Origin: Rhodobacterales bacterium
Lineage (GTDB): Bacteria; Pseudomonadota; Alphaproteobacteria; Rhodobacterales; Rhodobacteraceae
Assembly (NCBI GenBank): GCA_009992615.1
Contig: JAACVA010000214.1
Location: 9,239-18,527 of the forward strand
Reading direction: 5' to 3'
DNA length: 9,289 nt
A model generated the notes under the pieces. It was not told the DNA's origin and ran no database searches. It worked only from the letters and a program-made list of their open reading frames with translations. Each line of letters opens with the position of its first letter. The stretch's first letter is position 1. Both the position numbers and the translations under genes were made by a program. Of the stretch, positions 1 through 5,527 are shown piece after piece.

Positions 1-817
1 CCGCCCAGATGAACGGGTCAGACGTGCGACCCTGGGCATCAACAACGATGCCGTTGTCCACCACGACACCCGCCTGTCCAGCCAGCGCAGAGTCCGGCGT
101 GATGCCAACACCAGCGACAACGAAATCCACCGCGATCTCGCTGCCGTCGCCAAACCGGGCCCCGGTCACCTTGTCTGTGCCCAGCAACCGCTCCAACCCC
201 AGCCCTTCGCGGATATCCACCCCATGCGCCAGATGCAGCGCGCGGAAATAGTCCGACGTTTGCGGCGCCGCCACCCGTTGCAGAATGCGCGGCGCCAGTT
301 CCACCAGCGTGACCGATACACCCAGCTTTGTCGCCACCGCCGCCGCCTCAAGCCCGATATAGCCACCGCCGACGATCAGCGCCCGCTGCCCCGCCCGAAC
401 CACCGGGCGCAGGGCATCGACATCGCGCAGGCTGCGCACGACATGCACCCCCGCAAGCGCACCGCCGATGGCGGCGGGCAGCCGGCGCGGCACCGATCCG
501 GTGGTCAGCGCCAGATGATCATAGGAAAGAACCGCATCACCCGCCGTCACCGTCTTGGACGCCCGGTCAATCGCCGTGACCGGCACGCCCAGCCGCAGGG
601 AAATGCCCTTTTCAGCATAAAAGCTTTCGGGCCGCAGATACAAACGCGCCTCGTCCATCTCGCCCAGAAGATAGGCCTTCGACAGAGGCGGCCTCTGATA
701 GGGCGGCACATTTTCACCGCAGATCAGGGTGATGCCGCCGTCAAACCCCGCCTCACGCAGCCGCGCCACCAAAGACGCCCCGGCCTGTCCGCCACCGATT
801 GCCACGATTTCTGCCAT
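1..817 (-). CDS. FAD-dependent NAD(P)H ferredoxin/rubredoxin reductase-like oxidoreductase (C-terminus cut by window edge)
   Basis: The gene reads leftward from an ATG at 815-817 and stays open to the edge, giving 272 residues of a protein that is usually about 400 long. An N-terminal Rossmann FAD site, GGGQAG, lies at residues 8-13, followed by the family motif PYQRPPLSK at 39-47. A second dinucleotide fold for NAD(P)H, GGGYIGLE, is at 150-157. The GVGITPD segment at 236-242 and TSDPFIWA at 265-272 precede the expected second FAD motif (usually AGD), which falls just outside. Enzymes of this family pass electrons from NAD(P)H through FAD to a [2Fe-2S] ferredoxin or rubredoxin that feeds a cytochrome P450 or dioxygenase; no such partner is visible here, so the acceptor is unknown. 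A G-run sits directly before the start. The gene diverges from the peroxiredoxin gene. Family assignment is firm; the physiological role is inference. Confidence 0.9.
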   Translation of the reverse strand, partial: MAEIVAIGGGQAGASLVARLREAGFDGGITLICGENVPPYQRPPLSKAYLLGEMDEARLYLRPESFYAEKGISLRLGVPVTAIDRASKTVTAGDAVLSYDHLALTTGSVPRRLPAAIGGALAGVHVVRSLRDVDALRPVVRAGQRALIVGGGYIGLEAAAVATKLGVSVTLVELAPRILQRVAAPQTSDYFRALHLAHGVDIREGLGLERLLGTDKVTGARFGDGSEIAVDFVVAGVGITPDSALAGQAGVVVDNGIVVDAQGRTSDPFIWA

Positions 818-833
818 ATGCCCCCGGCGATGC

Positions 834-862
834 TGGTCAGTGTTACATCCGCAGCCTATATG
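834..862 (+). promoter_or_regulatory. candidate promoter for the peroxiredoxin gene
   Basis: A sigma-70-like pair can be read in the 86-base divergent gap: -35 TGGTCA at 834-839 and -10 TATATG at 857-862, 17 bases apart, each matching four of six consensus bases. Transcription would start near 869, leaving a leader of about 35 bases before the ATG at 904. This is a by-eye match only. No clear OxyR-type half-sites were seen. Confidence 0.3.
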
Positions 863-882
863 CACCACGAGAGTTTTTGCAA
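855..882 (-). promoter_or_regulatory. candidate promoter for the FAD oxidoreductase gene
   Basis: On the minus strand, TTGCAA (877-882) as -35 and TATAGG (855-860) as -10 are 16 bases apart, each with four of six consensus matches. It shares the TATA core with the candidate plus-strand promoter, so the two divergent promoters would overlap face to face and could compete. This is a weak, by-eye assignment. Confidence 0.25.
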
Positions 883-903
883 TCCAACGAAAGGACTTAT
901 TCC

Positions 904-1392
904 ATGGCCATCACTGTCGGCGATCACCTGCCCACCGCAACCCTGTTGAAAATGGGCGAAAACGGCCCCGAAGGTGTGGATCTGGGCGCGCATATCAAAG
1001 ACCGCAAGGTGGTGATATTTGGCCTGCCCGGTGCCTATACCGGCGTCTGCACCACGGCCCATGTGCCCAGCTTCATCAGCGCCAAGGATGCACTGGCCGC
1101 CAAGGGCGTGGATGAGGTGATCTGCATTTCCGTGAACGATCCCTTCGTGATGAAGGCCTGGGGCGAAAGCACCGGCGCCACCGCCGCCGGAATCACCATG
1201 TTGGGTGACGCGGAAAGCACGTTCACCAAAGCCATCGGCCTGGATTTCACCGCGCCACCCGCCGGTTTCATCGCCCGTTCCAAACGATATGCGATGCTGG
1301 TCGAAGATGGGGTCGTCAAGGTGCTGCACCTTGAGGAAAGCCCGGGCACCTGCGAAATCTCAGGGGGCGAGGCGATGGTCGCCGCGATCTGA
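904..1392 (+). CDS. Prx5/PrxII-type peroxiredoxin (thiol peroxidase)
   Basis: This 162-residue cytosolic thiol peroxidase would reduce hydrogen peroxide and alkyl hydroperoxides. The active-site stretch PGAYTGVCTTAH (residues 42-53) carries the peroxidatic Cys49 with Pro42 and Thr46, and the RSKRY segment at 125-129 supplies the conserved arginine. Two more cysteines, Cys74 (VICISV) and Cys150 (PGTCEISGG), sit where the Prx5/PrxII group often has them; Cys150 is in the position of the resolving cysteine of atypical 2-Cys Prx5, so an intramolecular disulfide recycled by thioredoxin is plausible, though glutaredoxin-dependent recycling is also known in the group. The start at 904 is supported by AAGGA at 891-895, 8 bases upstream; the in-frame ATG at 799 would run back into the divergent gene. 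The length is normal for the family and there is no signal peptide. The gene stands alone and ends at a shared terminator. Confidence 0.95.
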   Translation: MAITVGDHLPTATLLKMGENGPEGVDLGAHIKDRKVVIFGLPGAYTGVCTTAHVPSFISAKDALAAKGVDEVICISVNDPFVMKAWGESTGATAAGITMLGDAESTFTKAIGLDFTAPPAGFIARSKRYAMLVEDGVVKVLHLEESPGTCEISGGEAMVAAI

Positions 1393-1399
1393 TACACCA

Positions 1400-1426
1400 A
1401 AGGCCCCCGCACCGCGTGGGGGCCTT
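1400..1426. terminator. bidirectional hairpin terminator between convergent genes
   Basis: A nine-base perfect stem, AAGGCCCCC (1400-1408) with GGGGGCCTT (1418-1426), extends inward by a G-T and a C-G pair and leaves a five-base loop. It lies 8 bases after the peroxiredoxin stop, and its right arm overlaps the stop codon (1425-1427) of the dehydratase gene on the other strand. A and T bases at the stem ends give short T-runs in both directions, so it probably serves both genes as an intrinsic terminator, although the T-tracts are short. Confidence 0.75.
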
Positions 1427-1721
1427 ATGCCGCCAGTTCATCCAGCGTCCGGGCCAGCCGCAAGTCAAGAACGCTCAGCCCGGCGCAATCATGGGTGGTG
1501 AGCACCACATCAACCCGATTGTAGACGTTGAACCACTCAGGATGATGATCAAGCTTTTCCGCATGTAGCGCCGCGCGGGTCATGAAGCCGAACGCAGAAC
1601 CGAAATCCTTGAACCTGAAACTCTTCGAGATGGCATCGCGCCCCTCGACCATGGCCCAACCTGCGGCCAACACTGCGGCCAGATCACCGGCGCGCTGTCC
1701 TTCGGTCAGCAAATCGCTCAT
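1425..1721 (-). CDS. phhB: pterin-4a-carbinolamine dehydratase (4a-hydroxytetrahydrobiopterin dehydratase)
   Basis: This 98-residue protein has the usual length of the PCD/DCoH family. It dehydrates 4a-hydroxytetrahydropterin to the quinonoid dihydropterin, recycling the cofactor of aromatic amino-acid hydroxylases. The diagnostic pattern is complete: Glu55, then His59-His60-Pro61 in EKLDHHPEW, Tyr67, His77 and Asp86 at the family spacing; His59, His60 and His77 line the active site. Its ATG overlaps the TGA of the upstream acyltransferase-like gene by 4 bases, and a strong Shine-Dalgarno, AAAGGAGAGG (1726-1735), lies inside that upstream gene. It is the last gene of the block and ends at the bidirectional terminator. 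No phenylalanine hydroxylase is present in the window, so its pterin source is unknown; family members without such a partner exist. Family identity is firm. Confidence 0.95.
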   Translation of the reverse strand: MSDLLTEGQRAGDLAAVLAAGWAMVEGRDAISKSFRFKDFGSAFGFMTRAALHAEKLDHHPEWFNVYNRVDVVLTTHDCAGLSVLDLRLARTLDELAA

Positions 1722-2902
1722 TCGTCCTCTCCTTTCGATCTGCGGAACGGGCCATAGCTGGTCAGCACGTCGATTTCCTCATCCACCGCCGCGCGCTCGG
1801 CCACGAGATATTCCTCAACCGCACGGGCAAAGCCGGGGTCTGCGATCCAATGCAGCGAGTGGGTGGGCCGGGGCAAATAACCGCGCGCAAGTTTGTGTTC
1901 GCCCTGCGCCCCCGCCTCGACCCGTTTCAGCCCATGGGCGATGGCATACTCTATCGCCTGATAGTAACATGCCTCGAAATGCAGGCAGGGATAATCCTGT
2001 ACACAGCCCCAATAGCGGCCATACAGTACATCGCGCCCGATCACGTTCAACGCCCCCGCCACCGCCCGGTCGCCGTCCATCGCATAGATCAACAGAATAT
2101 CGTCGCGCAGCCGATCCTGTGCGATGTCGAAAAATCGCCGCGTCAGATAGGGCGTGCCCCATTTGCGCGCGCCGGTGTCCTGATAGAATTGCCAGAACGC
2201 ATCCCAATGGTGCGGCTGAATCTGGTCGCCGGTCAGGTGCACGATCTCGCCGCCGAACCCTTGGGCGACGCTGCGTTCCTTGCGGATGTTCTTGCGCTTG
2301 CGGCTGGACAGTTGCGCCAGGAAGGCATCGAAATTGCCATAGCCTTCGTTGATCCAGTGAAACTGTTGGCCCGTGCGGTGCATCAGCCCGGCCTCGACGC
2401 CCGCCGCCGCCTCGTCGCCGGTGCAGAACGTGACGTGCAGCGATGACAGCCGGTTTTGTCGGGCCAGTTGCACGGCCCCTTGCACCAACGCGGTCAGGGC
2501 CGGCTCAAAATACCCCGGGCGGGTCAGAAAACGGCGGCCCGTGGCGGGGGTGAACGGCACGGCGATCTGCAACTTCGGGTAATATCGGCCGCCTGCCCGC
2601 TCATATGCATGGGCCCAGTTGTGATCGAAAATATACTCGCCCTGGCTGTGCCCCTTGGCGTACATCGGCGCACAGCCGATCACCGTGTCGCCCGACCGCG
2701 CCACGAGATAGCGGGGCTGCCAACCGGTGCCGGGGCCGACGCTTTTGCTGTCTTCAATGGCCGAAAGAAGCCGGTGGGTGGTGAACGGATCAAACGGCCG
2801 CCCACCATCTGCGATTTCCGGGCAGGCGCAGGCATCCCATTCCTCGGGCGCGATCTGCGCGAGGCTTGACAGGACGTCGACGGTGATTTCGGTTTCGCTC
2901 AT
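1718..2902 (-). CDS. PF04339 (FemAB-like/DUF482) GNAT-superfamily N-acyltransferase-like protein
   Basis: This 394-residue protein resembles the COG3146/PF04339 family, whose members have a GNAT-like fold related to FemAB peptidoglycan aminoacyltransferases but mostly lack a proven substrate. Recognisable family blocks are WQPRYLVA (61-68), the DHNWAHAYE region (93-101), FHWINEGY (181-188) followed by a basic SSRKRKNIRKER run (199-210), TGARKWGTPYL (243-253), LYGRYWGC (293-300), and a C-terminal block with LHFEACYYQAIEYA (307-320), EAGAQGEHKLARGY (329-342) and SLHWIADP (349-356). There is no signal peptide or membrane helix, so it is probably cytoplasmic. No convincing Shine-Dalgarno precedes the ATG at 2900-2902; it follows the GDPD stop by 33 bases and is probably translated from the polycistronic message. 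The pterin dehydratase gene overlaps its stop codon. Peptidoglycan, lipid or protein acylation are all possible; the sequence does not decide. Confidence 0.88.
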   Translation of the reverse strand: MSETEITVDVLSSLAQIAPEEWDACACPEIADGGRPFDPFTTHRLLSAIEDSKSVGPGTGWQPRYLVARSGDTVIGCAPMYAKGHSQGEYIFDHNWAHAYERAGGRYYPKLQIAVPFTPATGRRFLTRPGYFEPALTALVQGAVQLARQNRLSSLHVTFCTGDEAAAGVEAGLMHRTGQQFHWINEGYGNFDAFLAQLSSRKRKNIRKERSVAQGFGGEIVHLTGDQIQPHHWDAFWQFYQDTGARKWGTPYLTRRFFDIAQDRLRDDILLIYAMDGDRAVAGALNVIGRDVLYGRYWGCVQDYPCLHFEACYYQAIEYAIAHGLKRVEAGAQGEHKLARGYLPRPTHSLHWIADPGFARAVEEYLVAERAAVDEEIDVLTSYGPFRRSKGEDE

Positions 2903-2935
2903 GACGGCGCAAAGGTGGCGTGGATCCCGCCTGGG

Positions 2936-3694
2936 TCAAGCCTTCGCAGGGACATACCCCTCAAACGTGATGTTTTGGGCGATGCGCCGGGCACGCGCCT
3001 CTTGCACTGGGCTACGGATCGTCCAGCACAGGATACCCGCGCCTTGCAGTTTCAGGTCGCCCACCCGCGGATTTTCCAGATCGGTGTGGTCGTGGCTGAT
3101 GAAACAGGCACCCACGCGGTCATAATCAGGGATCGTTGCGAGATCTGCACAGGTTTCGGGCGACGCAGCCCAATGGGCGGGATCAAAGGCACAGCTGGTC
3201 AGGCCACGCGGCACATCGGGCAACAGTCGCGCCAAAGCGGCCATGGAATGGGGGTTGAATGACATCACCGCCACCGGCCCACCATAACCACCCAGCACAT
3301 CCGCCACCGTCTTTTCCAACAGGCCGACCGCCGGACCCAGCGCACCATCCTGATCCTTGATCTCGACCAGCAAGGGCACCCGCCCCGAGACGAGCGCGCA
3401 GACCTCGGCAAGGGTCGGAATGCCTTCATCACCGCCGCGCAGGGTGATGGCGCCCAGCGTGCGCGCATCGCGCCCGGCGACCGGCCCGGTTTCATCGGTC
3501 AGCCGGTCCAACCCGTCGTCGTGAAACACCATCGCCCCATCGTCGGCCGAACGCTGCACGTCCAGCTCAATCCCATACCCCCCGGCAATGGCGGCCGCAA
3601 ACGCGGCGCGGCTGTTTTCCGGGCGGTTCAGTGCCAGATCATGCAGCCCACGATGAGCAAAAGGCGTGGCAAGAAATTCAGCGGACAATATCAT
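2936..3694 (-). CDS. glycerophosphodiester phosphodiesterase family protein
   Basis: This 252-residue single-domain GDPD enzyme has a TIM-barrel-type fold and, by family, hydrolyses glycerophosphodiesters to sn-glycerol-3-phosphate and an alcohol using a divalent metal. AHRG at 13-16 supplies His14, PENSRAAF lies at 25-32, IELDVQ at 42-47 supplies Glu43 and Asp45, VFHDD at 56-60 supplies His58, and VEIK at 110-113 supplies Glu111 and Lys113. A late CWTIRS segment matches the usual end of the barrel. The catalytic and metal-binding set is therefore complete. No signal peptide is seen, which points to a cytoplasmic enzyme acting on internal phospholipid breakdown products rather than a periplasmic GlpQ. 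Its ATG overlaps the RidA TGA by 4 bases without its own clear Shine-Dalgarno, so translational coupling is likely. The exact substrate is not determinable here. Confidence 0.93.
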   Translation of the reverse strand: MILSAEFLATPFAHRGLHDLALNRPENSRAAFAAAIAGGYGIELDVQRSADDGAMVFHDDGLDRLTDETGPVAGRDARTLGAITLRGGDEGIPTLAEVCALVSGRVPLLVEIKDQDGALGPAVGLLEKTVADVLGGYGGPVAVMSFNPHSMAALARLLPDVPRGLTSCAFDPAHWAASPETCADLATIPDYDRVGACFISHDHTDLENPRVGDLKLQGAGILCWTIRSPVQEARARRIAQNITFEGYVPAKA

Positions 3695-4152
3695 TTTATT
3701 TGAAACACCCCTTCGATTTCGACCGCAACATTGAACGGCAGGGCGCCCGCGCTGACCGCGCTGCGGGAGTGGTGCCCGGCATCGCCCAACGCCTGCACCA
3801 GAAAATCGGAACAGCCGTTGATCACCTTGGGCTGATCGCCGAAATCCCCATGGGAATTGACAAACCCGGTCAACTTGACCACCCGCACCAGCCGATCCAG
3901 ATCGCCACCGCAGGCCGCCTTGACCTGTGACAACAGGCTGATCCCGCAGGTTTTAGCGGCTGCCGCCCCCTGCTCGACGGTCAGATCGGCACCCACCTTG
4001 CCGGTGATGAAACCTTCGGCAGTCTGGGAAATCTGGCCCGAAACATAGACTGTGTCGCCGACGATCACCCAAGGCACGTAATTAGCAGCGGGCGCGGGGG
4101 CGGTCGTCAGGGTTACGCCCAATTCGGCCAGGCGGGTTTCATAGCGGCCCAT
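3691..4152 (-). CDS. RidA/YjgF/UK114-family protein (probable enamine/imine deaminase)
   Basis: This 153-residue protein belongs to the RidA superfamily, whose archetype hydrolyses reactive 2-aminoacrylate-type enamine/imine intermediates released by PLP enzymes. Family features are WVIVGDTVYVSGQI (residues 28-41), the DRLVRVVKLTGFVN segment (86-99) and the C-terminal RSAVSAGALPFNVAVEIE block (130-147). Arg130 corresponds to the conserved arginine that binds the substrate carboxylate in active RidA proteins, and acidic residues at 145 and 147 follow. At 153 residues it is longer than the roughly 128-residue E. coli RidA, like a separate cytosolic RidA-like subgroup, so the substrate may differ. 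An ATG 10 codons upstream (4180-4182) is in frame, but AAAAGGAG at 4158-4165 is ideally placed for the ATG at 4150-4152. It heads the RidA-GDPD-acyltransferase-PCD block and lies 70 bases after the HlyD gene. Confidence 0.92.
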   Translation of the reverse strand: MGRYETRLAELGVTLTTAPAPAANYVPWVIVGDTVYVSGQISQTAEGFITGKVGADLTVEQGAAAAKTCGISLLSQVKAACGGDLDRLVRVVKLTGFVNSHGDFGDQPKVINGCSDFLVQALGDAGHHSRSAVSAGALPFNVAVEIEGVFQIK

Positions 4153-4157
4153 GGGCT

Positions 4158-4165
4158 CTCCTTTT
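4158..4165 (-). promoter_or_regulatory. Shine-Dalgarno that fixes the RidA start
   Basis: AAAAGGAG on the minus strand ends 5 bases before the ATG at 4150-4152. It lies between that ATG and the alternative in-frame ATG at 4180-4182, so it supports the shorter 153-residue product. The alternative start has no comparable purine-rich site in front of it. Confidence 0.8.
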
Positions 4166-4222
4166 CGGTGCGATGCAACCAAAGGCTATCCTGCGACGCG
4201 GGCCAATACAACGGCCCAAGCC

Positions 4223-5527
4223 TCAACCTTCGCGAAACGCCTTGGCAAAATAATCAGTGAACGGACGCACCAGATAAGCGATCGGTGTACGGTCTTCGGT
4301 GCGCAGAAAAGCCTCGACCGGCATACCCGGTATCAGCACCAGGTTTTCAGGCAGCTTCTCGATCTCATCGGTCTTCAACTCAATTTCGGCCCGATAGAAT
4401 GAACCCTGCGACGCCTCATCCACAAAGACATCTGCCGAAATCTGCGTCACTTCGCCGAAGAATTCCGGTGTGGTGCGGGAATCGAACGCCGAGAACCGCA
4501 AAATCACATCCTGCCCCAAATAGACCTGATCGATATGGATCGCGGCAACCCGGGCGGCAATCACCAAAGGCCGATCCTGCGGCACGATGAACAGAACCGG
4601 ATCGGCGGGCCGGATAACCGAACGCTCGGCAAACACGGTCATGCCATAGACGATGCCACCAACCGGCGCGCGAATGTCCAGCCGCGACAGCCGTTCCTTG
4701 AGCGAGCGACGTCGTTCGGCCAGTTCCAGTTCGCGGTATTGCAGATCGCGCGTCTGGGTGATCGCCTCTTCCCGCCGGGTGGTGGCGAGGCGCAAAATCT
4801 CCAACTCGGTCTCGGTGATCCGCTCTTGCGCCTGGGCAGCCCCCGCCGTCAGTTCACCCATCGTGCCTTGCAGGCGGGCATCCTCCCGTTGCAGGGCCAG
4901 CACCCGGCTGGCCTGCGCCAGACCACGGTCCAACAACACCTGTTGGCTGGCCAGTTCTTCGCCAATCAGCGACAGCTGGGTTTTCAATGCCTCTTGCTGG
5001 GCCAGGATGCCGCCGATCTGGCTGGCAATCTGTTGGCGGCGCAGGCGCAGCTGTTCGATTTGCTGGGCGTTTGATGACACCCGCGCCTCGAACAGGCGGC
5101 GCTGGCCCTCGACCAGTTCAGCCACCTCGGGCTGGCGCGCCGCAACCTCCAGCAACTCGGCATCGAAGGTGATCCCGTCAACCACATCCCGCTCGGCGGC
5201 CAGACGGGCGCGCCGTGCCATCAGTTCGTACAGCTGACTTTCGACGGTTGTCAGATCGGATTGCAACAGCGTCGGGTCCAGCCGCACAAGGGTTTGCCCC
5301 TGAACAACAGCGTCGCCCTCGAACACCAATATGTCGGCCACAACCCCGCCATCGGGGTGCTGCACGATCTGGCGATTGCGATCCACCTCGATCTGGCCCG
5401 AGGCGATGATCGCGCCGGAAATCTGGGTGAACGCCGCCCAGGTGCCAAACCCGCCCACCAGTGTGACCAGCGCCAGCAGCCCGATGACGATCGGGCGACG
5501 CGCCGACCAGGGCTGCGCACCGCTCAT
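4223..5527 (-). CDS. HlyD-family periplasmic adaptor subunit of a type I secretion system
   Basis: This 434-residue membrane-fusion protein is the usual length for the type I secretion HlyD/PrtE group. A short cytoplasmic N-terminus leads into one membrane helix (about residues 13-33). The first lipoyl-like half-motif runs from IVQHPDGGVV to QTLVRLD (54-84). A long Gln/Glu/Arg/Leu-rich coiled coil spans about 88-283, and the second half-motif LDIRAPVGGIVYGM is at 283-296. A beta-barrel region and the C-terminal segment PGMPVEAFLRTEDRTP (400-415) complete the architecture. It would bridge the ABC transporter to an outer-membrane TolC-like channel. Its ATG overlaps the TGA of the transporter gene by 4 bases, indicating co-translation at matched levels. 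A short 5-bp GC stem (4200-4217) lies downstream but lacks a T-tract, so read-through into the RidA block is possible. Confidence 0.95.
   Translation of the reverse strand: MSGAQPWSARRPIVIGLLALVTLVGGFGTWAAFTQISGAIIASGQIEVDRNRQIVQHPDGGVVADILVFEGDAVVQGQTLVRLDPTLLQSDLTTVESQLYELMARRARLAAERDVVDGITFDAELLEVAARQPEVAELVEGQRRLFEARVSSNAQQIEQLRLRRQQIASQIGGILAQQEALKTQLSLIGEELASQQVLLDRGLAQASRVLALQREDARLQGTMGELTAGAAQAQERITETELEILRLATTRREEAITQTRDLQYRELELAERRRSLKERLSRLDIRAPVGGIVYGMTVFAERSVIRPADPVLFIVPQDRPLVIAARVAAIHIDQVYLGQDVILRFSAFDSRTTPEFFGEVTQISADVFVDEASQGSFYRAEIELKTDEIEKLPENLVLIPGMPVEAFLRTEDRTPIAYLVRPFTDYFAKAFREG

Noticed and set aside
224..949. A 241-codon open frame on the plus strand opposite the FAD oxidoreductase
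   Set aside because: Its product is Arg/His/Gln-rich with no recognisable domain, it lies antisense to a clear flavoprotein, and it runs on past the peroxiredoxin start; a GC-rich shadow frame.
1582..2446. Long plus-strand frames opposite the PF04339 gene
   Set aside because: No domain, no ribosome-binding site, and the minus-strand product shows many conserved family blocks.
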